From Anarhynchus alexandrinus (taxonomy: Eukaryota; Chordata; Aves; Charadriiformes; Charadriidae), in contig VUYV01000062.1 in the NCBI GenBank assembly GCA_008711295.1, positions 2,974,309-3,038,308 on the forward strand: DNA of 64,000 nt, written 5' to 3'. This document shows positions 13,901-28,900 of the stretch, in pieces; position 1 is the stretch's first letter, and each line of letters begins with the position of its first letter. The notes under the pieces were generated by a model. That model was not told where the DNA came from, did no database searches, and was given only the letters and a program-made list of their open reading frames with translations. Position numbers and translations under genes: made by a program.

Positions 13901-16900
13901 TTTTCTCCATTTATTTTCTAAAGGATCCCTTGCTCAGAGGCCTCAGACATCTCGGAGCATTCCTACAGTTGACAGCGGGCATTCCAGTTCAAGGCGAGAT
14001 CCAGCGATGGGCTCTGCCCGGGTACGCTCCTGTGGGGTCCCACCTCTTGGATTTCCCCAGGACAGAGAGAGAGTAAGATGCAGCACCTAGTCCAGCTATC
14101 TTCTTGTTTCGTGCTGGAGTTGGCACGCTTTGCACAAATTACTTAGCCATAGCACTTAGCGGGTTTTGCATAAACTTTTGCATCTAAAGGTCTCGGAGCA
14201 CCCTCGCTCTGTAACTACGAAAGAATAAGGTATTTCAGCTTCCTCTGGCAACACATACCATTGCTTTACAAACTACTATTTGCTTCCTTTGATTTCATGA
14301 CTTCAACAAACTCCATCTTACGTTCTAATAAATATATGAAGCATGAGTACCACAACTTACTGCCACAGCAAACCAATGGAAACCACACGCGTATGCTGAT
14401 TTCACGAAATGGATTGCAAACAAACAAAACCTCTTCTGAACTTGTTGTGACTCATGGCTTTCATTCTTCACGCAAATCATCACATTAAAAATATGACAGT
14501 TCAGTCCTCTACTCTTTTATGTTGCCAGGGGACTTGAATCTTGGCCCTACTGACACCCGTAAGAACCCATGTGAAGACTGCAATGAGAGCGCCTGGATGT
14601 TTGCTACTAACACCTCGTGTAAGGAATGCCAACAAAATTGATTATTTCTAAAATAGCTTGTTGCAGCTCTGCTCTGAGCTCTGACTACCAAACCTGAAGC
14701 CCAACATCGCACCTTACTCATCTCTTCTAAGGAGGGTGTATATTTGCAATGCTAAGGGAAAATTCACACCCTCTGTTCCTTCCCCAACACATGCCCTAAT
14801 GAAGACCAAATCAACTCCTGCCCGGGACTGAGGATATAAAGAGCGTATCACTGCCCCACTTGTACAAACTGCGCGTTTTCATAGACCAAACCTCCTGGGC
14901 CAGACGTTATGATACCTGTTTGCACATCAGGGGATGAGCCACTCTGAACCAGCACAGCGCTGCCCTTTGCACGCACCAGAGCTTAAAAATTGGTTGGTTA
15001 TGAAAGCTGAGACTAATTAACAGTTGTTTTAAGTAAAAAGTCAGATACGATGAACGTCACAGAAAACCTTGGCAGTTCAGGAGAAAAATCAGTGATTAAA
15101 TGTCCAGAGTCTGAATTCCTACTGAAAAAAATCTTCAGAAAATCTCAAAAGGTTAAATAGTGGCGACTGTCCGGGCTCTTCTTTTGCAACTGTGATGAGT
15201 CAAAAGCCACAGCAAGAAATAAAACCAGCAAAAGAGAAGTTTACACCACAAACCCAAAATATTTTTAAAAGCATACAAAGTAAACCAAATAACTAATTTT
15301 GAGGGTGTTATGGACACACAGAATAACATTTTGAACCTCTGTAAGTTAATGGGAATTTTGCTACTGATTTTAATGTAGAAATTATTTTACTTAAAACATT
15401 CAGTCGTTAGTATTTACTACAACTTTCTACATTTCTGTCTTTAAATCAACTCAATTATGGTGCAACTCTAATCTGAAAAGCATTAAAAATCACACCCGCT
15501 ATTCATTTTCTAAAAAGCACAAATACAGAAATATGTAAGTATCTTAAAACCAGACCTAGAGGAGCCCAGATATTTATCTGAGCATCTCAATGGAACAAAA
15601 AAGAATTTTCAAAATACTAGTACTTTTACGCTCAACAGTAACACTAGATTCATCAAGCAAATACATTAGATTTTCTAAATAATTCTTTTCCTAATGTTGC
15701 TGCTTAATTGAATAGTACAACCACAAAGAAGAAGAAACCAATGGAAGGGTTATTGTTCCAGCATAGAATACCATCAAAACCAGGGAATGTGAATAAATGT
15801 CCCAAATGAAAAATTCAACCAATATATATCCAGAACAGGAATGAAACTCATTTTGTCGTCTTCAGAGACTTACATTTTGCTTAAAAGGAATGATTGCAAT
15901 TCTGTACTCAAAGACTACATATCATAGTTCTGAGAATAAATAAAAAAATTAATAGAGTTGTTACAGAATCCACTCCCCGCCCCTTTTTTCTTATTAAAGA
16001 AAGACCTATCCCATCCCTTACTGCAAAACAAAATTCAGACTTAGTTATGATGGCACCAACAGTCCTTTCATATTATTAGTTAATGTTTAGTCAAAACACA
16101 CATTCAAAGTTTGTCAGGAGAGTACCCCTAGACAACATTCTCACTGGCTTGAGGCTGAACTCCTGCCTGCAGAACTAGCTCTCCGCTAGCTCTCTCACAG
16201 CACTACATACCCACTCGCATATGTATTTTAGATAGTTACACATCCAAATTCTATCCGTTCTGATGCCAATTAATTGCTTATGGAAAATGGCAGCCTCAAC
16301 TGATCACGCTTCCAGTATTTCTGCAATAAAATTAGCAGCCATATTTTTAAAAATATGGCCATTAATAGAATCATTTTTGACAGTGCGAGCATGTTCATAT
16401 TTTTTCTATAGAATAACATCTACTTGCACAGATATATATTATGGCAAGGATCTCAGTTCTATCTTCATATTTGGTAAATTAATTCCTCTGAGGTTACACT
16501 ATCCTTATGAGTAAAAAGAAAGATAACGATCCCAAAAGATGTAATTACAGACCAAAACTAAATTACTTTGCAGGTCTAAGTACTGTATCTTAATAATTTC
16601 ACCGGAGAACATCTTCACTGCATTTGGGCAGATTTGATTTTGCTGCCTGACCAATAATTACAGCTCTGGCAAATACAATGTCTGATAAGGCCATCAATTA
16701 AGAATGAGCATTGTGTTATTTCAAAAAAAAAAAAAAATTCATCATGTTCACAGCCTGTCTGATTGAATGAAATGCCAAATTAAATTAATGGAGATTGCTA
16801 AGTCTAGCTGGCTGGTGGGGAACCATGCAGAAAGTGGGACAGCATAGACAATAAACTGTCTGTAATTAAAAGATGAGAAGCTGGACTAATGCTACTTCAG

Positions 16901-19900
16901 CCTGATTACTCCAAACAAAACAATATACACTAAAATTATTCTGGCAACAGAAGTAGATGGAGTGGGAGGAGGGTTGGGAGAGGGGGCTTTTTCTTGGGTT
17001 TTTTTAGATAGTATCAACTATCACCATCTATGAACAGCAGTGTCCTCATCAGACGTATTAAATTAAACATTGTTTTTTTCTCATCAGGACAACACAATTT
17101 ATTTTCTCAATGAACATAAAAATAACAGATGAGAATTCTCCAATCATGTGTGTTCTAGATGGATATCCAGCTAATCTCCGTAGAGGCTTTACTTTTAAGC
17201 ACGATGTGTTCATAGCAGGAGCAGAGTGCTCTTTTCTGGAAGAGCAGGTCCTTCATGACAGTTTCAATACTTCCGAAGCAGTAGGTGGTATTCATATTAT
17301 TTTATAAAATACAAGTATTCTATTTCATTTTTTCTACTAGAAACAAGAAGGCAGATCTTAGTAGCTGGTTCACTGATGCAATACCACTAAAATTGTTAGG
17401 GATTTATATCGTTATAAGTGAATGAAGCATCTTTTAAAACAGGAATTTTAAAACCTTGTAAAGAAAGAAGTCATTTTCTCTCAGAATGAATGCAAAATGC
17501 TATCCTCGATTTTGACACTACACAGCTCTGCGTAGAAATTTCGGGTACTCCTCTGGCAGGACACTAACATTTTGGAAGAAATAGCACGTGCTGCCAGATG
17601 CAGGAAGTATTATTTCCCATAGGCAACACGCAGCTCTTGGAGGTTGAGGATTGAGTTACTGAGTATAAAGGAGATGGAGAGTTGGACCAGGTGCCATGAA
17701 AAGGCTTTCCATTTGGGTCAGCCTTTGACCAAATGTCAGTAAGCACATAATGTATCCCAGTTACATCAAAGATCACACTGCGATGCGATTGCGTCCACAA
17801 GGGTATGGAGACGTGCCCAGAGACAATGCTTTTGGCAGCAAAAGATACAATTTTTGAAGAATTTCATGAAGTACTGGACCACTAGGTAACATGTATCATA
17901 CATGCCAAGTTTACACTTGAGCCTTTCCGTTCATATTCTTACAGCAAATTTACGATTAGTGATTATTATAGGATGGTACAACAGCAATCAGCTTTCTGAG
18001 ACATATTACAGTATTATTCTTATTTTCAGTAGATAATATCTTCTGGAAGCAGGTTCATTTCCTGCTAGGTTCTGCCTACAAATTCTCTAGGGAAGATCTT
18101 CATGTACGTGTGAAAAACTACCCGGGAAGTGTTAAGTCTTAGTGACTTCAGCCACCAGAACTTACTACACGACAGTTCTTTCTCTCTGTTTCTTCCACAT
18201 CAGGATTCTCTAACACACCCTATCAGGACCCCGCAATAATCAGGAGGAAATGCAGGCCCCGTTGAAAACAAAAGGCGTTCCTACAGGGAATTGCACACCA
18301 GAAAGCTTAATTTGCTTAAGAACGTGTCACTGATGAGCAACTACCCAACAACAGACAGGAGCACAAAACATTAAAATAAATGTATCTAAGCACCCAGTTT
18401 TGCAGTCGCATCCCCAATGCTGAATTTTAGGCAAATAAATAATCTCATTAGCGGTTCATTAATTATTGAATCCGTACATAAGTGTCTGTACAATCACACA
18501 TTTGACAGTCTTTTGATACTTAACATCTTAAAAGCCTTTAATTCAGGGGACCGTTCAGATTCCTATTTTTGAGTATTAAACATCTGCCACACTAAGTGTT
18601 CTATGTATGTTTATATACGTGTGTCTACACACCTATATATGTCTACACACACATTCTCTACTCTTTGCTTAGAGTCAAAAAAATCTGTGGGATAAAATAC
18701 TTGAGCAAGATCTCTAAAGAAAGAGAGACATTTGTACTTTATTCATATATCCTCAAATCTCCATCAGACACACTGTTTGCAGATAGTACAGACTTAAAAG
18801 TTTTAGGAAAGCAATTAGAATGAAAATATTTGAAGTTACTTTAAAAGCTTTCAGCCAGCAAATAAAAACTTCGACAATAACAATAAAAAGCACTGACTTA
18901 ATCTCCCTAATTCCAGCCAAACTCTTTAATATGAACTCCTTCAGTGAATTCCATGGCCAAAAGCAGTAACTGAATGATATTTTGCCAAGTGTGATACTGT
19001 GCGAGTCTTAGGAACAGTAATGAAAGGAATATTTAATGGTCTCATGTTAGACATTTTCAGATCTCTTAAGAAGGATACAGTCTATAAAAGTTTTTACATA
19101 CAAGAAGTAACTTTGTATGAATATGCACAGTATTATTATTCTGTTGACTGACAGTCAAGGCAATTCGATATATGCCAGATTTTTAATGCTACTTATTCCA
19201 TATTAAAATGCATGACTATTAAAAGGTGGTCCAAAGTGCAGCCCTGGTCCTAATATTTATAGAAGATTAAGGTGCTGCAAAATAAGTCTGAATCTTGAAA
19301 GCTGTCTCCAAGACAAACAGACCAAACGTTTTGCTGTCATATGTTCAAAGAGTTTCAATTTACCATTTTGGCTCTTTGTAGGCAAGAATGGATTTTTCCA
19401 CTCTGCCCACCTTGGCTTCAAAGGTAGTAAAATGGAGACTCAAACATGGATTCTGGGTATATCTCTGCATCCACCTACATATACTAAGACTAGTTTTCCT
19501 CTGTAGAAGGCTAATACAAATATCAAACCTAGATCAACCCACTAAGTTTCACATAAAAAAGCCTCCACAAGATCTACAGATGTTACTTCAAAGAGTACAT
19601 TCACCATCATCACGCCCTGTTGTTGCCTGAAGCATAAAACATGGGCAGAGACCAAATGTTAAGATAAACACATTCACTAACAAAGCCAAGGAGAGGCCAC
19701 TGGAGTTTGAGTATTTGTTTAAAAATATATGAATATTTTAAGAACACGTTTTCTTTCTTTGCTTTTAACCTAGAGTTGTTTGCGGTGATGAACTATGAAA
19801 TTACTTTTGTGATCACTCTCATGAGCACATACTTGTTGCTGGAATAAACCAGGTTAGACATAAATGTCATGGAAGGAATACATTGCTAAAATGCAAAAGA

Positions 19901-22900
19901 ACTTACTTATATGGCTAGGTCTCTTGTCTATATATACATTTTTCTACAACTTTATAGCAATTTAGATTCCACATGAGAAAGGTCTTATCAAATACGCAGT
20001 TTCACAGCATCCATTTGACGTATGTATGTATTTACGAGTTACATTTATCTAACCAGCTCACGTTATACATAAGATCTTATTTCTGATGACACCAGGGGAC
20101 AGATGGCCATTAAATTATGCTTTCTTCCACAACAGCTCTAAAGAACCGAAGTAAGGGTAAAGCACAATTGCTCCCTTTCCACAGCCCTGTGAGAGGGTGG
20201 AAATATCTCTGCTCTCCATGAATTCTACCAAGATCAGCAGCCTCTCAGAATGGCCTCAACACGTACACGTGGCACTGCAAAATAACTCCCCAGAAAGACC
20301 CCAGCCCCCATCTGCGGACCTGATTCTGGGGCTGCCCCTCCAACCTGCCTTCCCACGCACCTCAGGGCTGGGAGGGGAGCACCGGTGCTATCCCTGGAGG
20401 CCGCTAGCTCGTGCCCCGCTCGGGGACAGGCGTCCCTCTGGCGCACGGGGGACCTGCAAGCTGGCGAGGTCCCGAGGCAGAGCAGCACCATGCCCCTCCT
20501 GCCCCAGCGCACCAAGGGCAGTATTGAGGGCCCTTCTTCAACTCCCCCTCAGCACGGGTATAAGGCACCTAATTCTGCACCTCTGTCCGAGTACCCTTTT
20601 GCCCCCAACAGTTTGTTTTTAACTGTTGTAACGGGTATTTTAATAGGTTTTTCTGAGGGGGGAAAAAAAATGCATAAATACAGAACTGGTTTTGCCATAT
20701 GAACATTTCTCTTTTACTTTCGTCTTTGAGGCATTAAGTTCACACAACCAAGGTGTTAATCATGTCTCCCCCCTCCATATTTATTTTATATAAGCTGTCT
20801 AAGCATTGAACCTAAGCATTTCTTAACATAATGACAGCATTTTATTCTTCGAATCCCAAGAAATAGTTTTATATCACTATATTCAAGATTACTGTAACAT
20901 TTTCTCACACGAATTTAAAGTGATGTGATTATACTGCAATTGGGCTGTAAGTAGCTTTTCTTAGAATCTTATATCAAATTTCCCTCACTCCAGCAAAAAT
21001 CATAAATTCCATTCTGGACTGTGATTCAGCTCTACTACACTAGCAAATTATATCAAGTTTTAAATATAAAATTGATAGAGAAAGGGTGAAGCAGATGTAG
21101 ACATTTTATAATAATCATAATGGAGGATTAGTCAAGACACTTTCAGGCTAAAATCAGTACATGCATGAAATCTTAAATATCTCAACTCTCAGTCATGTCG
21201 ATGCCACGGGTTCCTGAAATTATTTTTTTTCCTGAAATTAAATACTTTCCACTTTAGAAATACTAATCATAATCAAATAGAAAAATAGCATTTTTTTTTA
21301 AAGTCTGTATTAACTCTACTTCATTATATGCAAGGCGGTACAAAGCAAGCCATCTACTGCGAAGACAGTCTGTAGGACGTAATCTGCTCTTTTTACACAC
21401 GGGTCCGAACAAGAAATAGAGAAAAGCCACCCAGAAATACACCCACTGCAGCGCTAGAGTCAGTGATGGTTACCCTCGACCAAAGCAGTAAGCAACGCCC
21501 TGCTACTCCGTGTGGGAAGAGGAGGAAAGCCCAGCTGCGGCTCAGGGGTTTCACACGCCAACCTCGTAAGAACAGGGCTTGTACAGCAAACTGACTGACA
21601 GGCACAAGATTGGGGAGTTTTGCTCAGCTGAAGACATTTTCCAATTTGGAAAAATTATGTGCGGCAGTGTAATAGAGTTTATAGATGCGCGTTGGAAACA
21701 GGCATATAACACACCGCTTCCTCCTCTTTCTTCATCTTACATCAACCTTAAACCTGGAGGATTTCTCCACTATTTTTAGTTGGGGCTGGATTACAAATCC
21801 CACAGCAGGGAGGCCTCTGGAGAGTCTTCAGCAGCAACTAACTTTATTTAAACATGCAAGATTGAATTGGATGCAATGCTCTGCAATAACAGTAGAGGAG
21901 AATTAAATTTAAGAGTGGAATAATCCCTCATGCTAGCTTGTATTCCTAATTTATGCCACTGAGACTAATCAGGCTTAATTTATCTATCTTTAGCTTCCCA
22001 CTGTTTCATTCCAACCTAAAGGCAACGTTTTGGGCAGCAGCAACCTTATTTTGTAGGTGAGTAACCTACTTTAATTGCATTTTCATCCATTACTACAGTC
22101 TAGCATTTTCTTCACTTAATTGGGTCAGTGTATTTCTTCTTGTAAGTGGGCACAGAAATTACTTCTGATATTGATTGCAGCCCCTGAGGTTCTGCCGAGA
22201 GTCGAGGGCACTCAAAGGGTACACGGCCAATTCCATTTATGATGAGCGAAATGAATAAAGTTTCAATCAAAACCTTCACTCCCAGTAATAAAATAAAAAA
22301 ACATGAAAAGCCCAATGTTAAAATATTGAAAACTTGTATTAAGCAAATTAATGCTGGTTAAGAAAAATCCGGTTGCTCTGTTTATAATCTTATTTCAAAT
22401 GCAACCTGACCAATAGCCTCACAAAGGTAGGGCTGGAAATGTCCAGCACCGTATGAAAACCAGGCCTCTTGAGTCTTCAGGTGATCTTCAGCACTGATGG
22501 TTCAAAATACTAACGGCTAATTAGCGTTAGAATTAAGTGCATATTAAAAAGCACACCAGGCATTTCAGTAATGTAATTTCTCCTCATAATTTTCAGATGC
22601 CATAGAAAAAGACCCAATGTTTTTTAATATATGTCTAAAAATGGTAATAAAAGCTCTCTTGAATAGTCAAGGACTATTCTCCACGTCCTGATGTAAGCAA
22701 GCCTGAGCTTTGATACATGCAAATTCTTGAGTTTCTTTTATTGAAGTATAAGAGACACCAGATCCTAGTGGCATTTCACAGCTCACAACTCACGCTCTGA
22801 AAATACTCTCCCAATTTAGTGGACTGAGACAATTCAGTGTCTTATGCTATTCACACCAAAGATGTGCAAGAAGTTGAATACTTCTTAGCTGAATTTAAAA

Positions 22901-25900
22901 TAACCAGATTTAGCTTTAGTATGAATTCAAACTAGGTGTATGAATTATCTGTAATCTCTTCATGAACTTGCTTTGTCCGAATATTCAGAAACTATGCAAG
23001 ATATTGCTAGGAATACCTGTTAATTGCAAGCCAGGTTAATAATTGGAGGTCAAATGGGAAAAGTCACAAGCTTATATTCATGTAGCACTCAAGTTTTCCT
23101 TATCAGCTGATGTCATGATGGAGATCTGAGCGCCACACAAACATCTCTTCGGGTGTCTCTGAGACAGTATTTTTGATACAGAAACCATTCTGATCAAACC
23201 AAATAATACTTTGTACCACAACCATGTGCTTCTGGCAGGCAGATGCCTGCTACACCTAGCTGCAGACTACTGGGAGTTCTCTCATTTTTATTTTATATCT
23301 TGAACCTTATCATTCCATCCCACTTTTAGAACAGAAGATTTCCCAGAGATCAGAAATCTTTGCGTAGAAACCTGGACTCGGTGCACTCTCAGAAAATCCT
23401 ATATATTCAGGTTTGGTTTTTTTCCGAACACCCAGGGCTAAAGCTGTCTCATTACTGTACTGTATTTTGGATCACACAATAACTTTAGCCAAGTTTTATG
23501 ACACAGACAGATTATGTTTCTGTAATATCAAAGTTGCATAAGAGTTGAGAGCTACTAATCCCACATCCAGTTCTGGTGAGAAAGTGAAAGGACGCAAAAC
23601 CATGCCGGAGAGCACAAAACATGAAAATTGCTTTATACGTTCATAGTAAGAACAAATCACAGAAAATCCACAAGGTTGGTTGCTTCACTGTCTGCAAAAC
23701 AGGGCAGATTTTGCTCTACCATAAAATTTCTCAGTAATTTTTTCTACCTCAATTGGGAGACAGTGCACACTGTTAGTGTGAACACAACGAAGAGGCAGGA
23801 ACAGAGGAATAGCACATGATGTTCTGGCAGCTCTCTTGCCATCAAAAGAGGAAAATACCAACCAAGGGTGGGGGGAAAAAACTAATTGGTCACAGTAAAA
23901 ACTAAATGATACTATAAATCATGACTTTCTCTTCATTTGTATAAGCATCTAGAAGAATTTCTGATAACATTTTACGGTCCAGTGATTTTTAGACTTAAAT
24001 AACCCCAACAACCATCCTCAAGATAATGGTTTTGCCTGTAATTGCTTGCCTGATCTGCCCTGGAATTATTGCAACAGTTTTCCAGTGAAAGAGATTTCCT
24101 TTGCTAATCAAAACAAGGTTGCTCAATGGTGTTTTCAAAACTCGTTAAGAACAAGGTAAAAAATATAATGTATTTTAATGGGAGAAATGAGTTGTCAAAT
24201 ATGATATACATAGTCTGGTTTTGAGAGGAATAAAATGATATACAAGGGCTATAGAATGATGTACAAGTGCTGGGTAGAAGGAGGCAGAGAAAGGGTGGAA
24301 GAAAGGCCCATAGACAGTACAATAAGGCAATGATTATCAGAGCAGGATAATAGAAATTAGCTAATCGGACAAGTAAGGAAAAGACAAACTGAAAACCGGT
24401 AAGAGAAAAGGGATGAAAATAAACTTTGAGGAAAGATTAATGCAAAGGAGAGATATTAAAAATTAAAAAAGATTTAGAAGTCTGATATCTTGGAAAACAT
24501 GATTTTGAGAGCATCTGGAAGTAATTCAAAGCATATAAATTTACATACACTTTCATATGAAAGACATTTTTTCATATTTGGAAAAAATGGATGTCTTGTA
24601 ACAGTGCATATGTAATTTAAGTTAATCTCATAATTCCAGACCACTAATAGTTTTAGAGAAAAAGGTCTTTTTCCTTTGTCTCCCATACAATCTTATGTTT
24701 TTACCTTCCCAACAGCATGGAACAGTTGTCCACGTCTATGCTCAAATATGTCCACGAGAAACTCTGAGTAACACATCCATGATGATTCTTCACACATCTC
24801 TGTGCAGGACCTTCCTTACCACCGCTGAAACCACCACGACAGATTACAAGTGACACAGGAACCTCTTCCAGTGCTACAGTCTCACCTTCATCCAACCGGA
24901 TATACAAACCACTGGTTATAAGAAACACCACCACTTCTATATATGTACACACACACATCTAAATGCAGAATTCCCACATCTCTCATAAAATCAAAATGCA
25001 AACAATAATTTGTGTAAGGGTCATCTAGGAAAACCAGAAATCTGCAATGGTACGCACCGGGGAGAAAAACAGCGAAGGGTTATTTGCCAACATAAATCAG
25101 GCTGTACCATCGGATTCAGACAGTGGTGGTGTGCTGGGTTCCAGGAACTGGAATATCATCTGTAGCTAAACTAGCTACTATAAAAAAATAAAAAGGCTAT
25201 CAATTTTCATGTCAACATATATCATCTTCTGAGATAAGAAAAAAGTTTCTGCCACGTTGTAATATTTAACCATGCATGTGTGAAAGGGGGACAAGGAGCG
25301 AGTGAGGGTGCACACACTGATTACGTTCCTTACAGAGATGGATGCACTAAATGCTTCATAAAAAGAATACTAAATCGACAGAATACCCATTCCCTGTGAA
25401 TATGGCAAGTCTTACATTTCCTCTATAAATCCTTCACCATTCTCAAATGNNNNNNNNNNNNNNNNNNNNNNNNNNNNNNNNNNNNNNNNNNNNNNNNNNN
25501 NNNNNNNNNNNNNNNNNNNNNNNNNNNNNNNNNNNNNNNNNNNTCCAGCCAGTTCTTTATCCATCGAATGGTCCATTTGTCAAATCCATGTCTCTCCAAT
25601 TTAGAGACCAGGATATCGTGTGGGACAGTGTCAAATGCCTTGCACAAGTCCAAGTAGATGACATCAGTCGATCAAATGCAAATTCTCTTTCTACTGTGTT
25701 CACTTCTCCTATGTTTTGCTCCATAAACATAAATTTGGGGAAAGTCAGGCCCCTTTCCAGTCTCTCCATCCCATCTGAAGCACAACCCATGCTGCTGGCT
25801 CAGTAACCTCTGTCTCCTTCAGAGATAAAGAATGGTGTTCAGCTTGTGAACATCACAGTGCTTCAACCTCATTAATGGATGTTTTTATTATCAGAACCTA

Positions 25901-28900
25901 AAAATGGCAATTTCACACACTCCCCTCACACCAGAAGTTCCCAGGTCATCTAAACAGAGTCGTCGACCTTTAGAATGAGCATCAATGACAATGAAGGAGA
26001 TTTACAGCATCTCCATCTTCCACAAAATGGTTATATGCAGGATTCAATTTCAGCTACCAGCAGCAGTGGGTACCAAACTAGAGGGCACTGCAGTGACTGG
26101 CAGTGACGATGCCAGCACTGCCACCTGCAGCCACCGCGTTCAGCGACCTCAGGTTCCAGAGAAGATCTCATTGTGCATCATGCTTCAAACCTCCACCCAC
26201 TTGTTTCTTTAGTTGTTCACTCTATAATGCAGTATTCCCTTGCTTATGCTGATACAACAGTTTTTGAGGTCCCACTGCAAAAAAGAAACACTGAACTCAT
26301 TAGGATTTGGGGAGGTAAATGCAATAAAGTTTCTTTTTCACATGGGGCTGGAGTGAAGAGCTGAGGATGGAACTCCTCAAGCTAGCTATAATGACCAACC
26401 TGGCACATTATGAAACCACACATGTATTTACAAAACAGAAATGGTCAAACTTCCAGTACTCTTGCTGGCTACGGGCAACTTTTTTGAAAAAGTCAGCTTT
26501 TACACAGAAGCTGAATTATTACAGAACTGGCCTGGAAGGGGCATGTTGGACATTTACAAATCTTACTCACTCACTGAAGTACGTCAGATATTCTTCACAC
26601 AATTCACTCCTGACTAAGGAATAAAACGCACATGACCTAATGGAAGCAGTGATGATTAAGATTTATATAACCAGCAGATAAATTATGCTTTGCTATCATG
26701 CACTGCCGAGAAGCTTACGGGACAGAAGCAGGATTAGTTCAAGACAAGGGAAATTATACTTGTAAGAGTTAAAGCTTAAGAAAAGAGATCTGGCTTATAT
26801 CAAGTTGACGCTTCAGATAAGTAACTGCATTATAACAGGTTATAGTTGCAAAAATAATTTTGATTGGCATATCATTTATACTAAGTACTGCTTGGAACCC
26901 ACCCAGAATATGCAGCATACTATAAACTGTTAAGAAATATATCTGTGTATTGTTCAATATTTACAATGTGCTTTATTTGGTAAATACAAGACCTGGCAGA
27001 AAAATGTAGGGTATTAAAAATAGTTCTGTTTAAAAAGAATCCCCTTTTCCCTATAAAAAGAAGTATTTCACTAACAGCAGTTTATAATTTTGTTCAAAAA
27101 TGTTCACAATGAAGCTAAATAAACTTTCAATGGGAAAAATTTGATTGCTTTGTTCAGCTGCTCAAACAGATTTCTATCTCTACTTATTTGCATATTTCTG
27201 AATATTCTCTTTCAGGCCCACACCATTTTTGTTAGCAAAATCAATTTTCTGTTGGACAAAAAGTGAGATTTGGTCTAATGATTTTAAGCTTTTAAATAAA
27301 CATGAACCGAATGGTGTAAAGAGCTCTCCTTTTAAGAAAAGATCCTTGCTGTTTGGAAAGAAAAGAATTCTTTGCATTCACAGATACCAATTGACAGCAA
27401 CAGATTTTAACATGAAGAGAGAAAAAAAATATACAAGGGCGAAACAAAAAGAGCTGCAACCTAATTATGTAGCTACAACACAGACCAGTGCGAAGTTTAA
27501 TTTTTAAGGAACACTGGGTACACGCGTTCATATACAAAACGTAAGAAACATTAAACTGTGATGCAAAAGCTTTATTATTGATTTTCCAAAGCTCAAACAG
27601 TACTCATGTTTATGAAATTGTTTCCTCTGCACCTGAAGAGCAGGATTGTTCGCCAATCCAACAGTTCCGCAGAATCCTTAGCAAACACCAACCAAATGCA
27701 ATTTTTTCTAGGTCTGTTCAGCTCTGCTAATAGTTATTGTTTGCACAACTGTAACTAAGTACATTACCGACTAGTTGTTCAATCTATATAAATTTAAGAA
27801 ACACACATTGCCAAGGAGTGACTCATATATCAGTCTATTATATGCTACAGAGCTGACTGTATTAAACAAATCACTTTCCCTACAGCTGAAGAATAGAAGC
27901 TATATACAGAGCAGAGGTTATTGTCTAATTTAAATCTTGGCTCCCTTCCCAGAGCTGTACAAGATTCCAATTTGTGGAAATGTTACTCTCTGCTACTGCC
28001 AGAAAGGCTACAGAAAATGGTATTGGGTGCCTTCCAGAAATATGTCTGCAAAATGCCAATCAACAAGTCACTAAAGATTAACAGTATGACTGTACCAAAT
28101 TAATTTAAATTATAGAAACATATGGCTAGGATGTTTGCACTGCACTTAACACAACACCTGCTTCACAAACAGCTAAGTTTCCATCCACGGTATAAAATAA
28201 TATATGTCAAACACCTTGAACCTGATTCCTATAAATGGGGGAAAAAGCAGTTAAACAGTAACCAGGGGTTACCACTATTAGCTGCAAGCCACCATTTTGT
28301 AACAGTTAGATCCCTCCTTTATTTAAAATTTTACACCAACCCAGATTAAGTGGTCTTTTCCCATCATAGAAAAAGTAATTAACGATGACAGAAATGAAGA
28401 AAAAAGATGACAGGAACAAACATCTTTATATTCCCTTTAAGAAATCCAAAATTGCAAGTTGATTTTGCTAAAATACTTCCAGTCTTCTAACAGTCATTCA
28501 AATACAGTGTTATTGTGTCTTCTCTCTCTCTACATATATAAAGTTGACATTCTTAAGCAAAAGCCACTCCTGAAAGGCACTATAAGCTCATGAAAAGTTA
28601 AAAGATTAACAATCACACACCCACAGTCAAATATTTTATATTTCTTTGATGCGTTTTTTCCCTTATTTTTCTAAAACTCCTTAATATATATGATCATGTC
28701 ATCAAAGAAAAAAAAATCAAAAAAATCAGTGACAGTCTTAGAAATATTTACACATTAGTGTATGCCATATTTCAGCTGAAGAGGAAGGGAGCTGTTTTAT
28801 GTTTCTCTCCACTGCTTTTCTATTATTGCCTAGCTAATGGAAATACATCAAACAAATGTTCTACAAGAGCAATAAATATTAAAGTTGACCTATCCATCTG

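Larger units (their letters stand above)
10523..25449 (-). other. TOX3 intron 1, 3' portion
   Basis: This is intronic sequence immediately upstream of exon 2 in gene direction. It is AT-rich with scattered poly-A or AC-rich tracts (for example 10596-10640, 12131-12152, 16722-16738). It holds a 95-bp local duplication (12851-13002), a 22-bp palindrome (16338-16359), a GC-rich pocket (20285-20520) and a TAATTA-centred palindrome (22510-22530). I recognise no coding exon or RNA gene. Confidence 0.7.

Noticed and set aside
20197..20622. 141-codon open frame in the CpG pocket
   Set aside because: Both strands are open here because of GC richness. No known domain or splice context.
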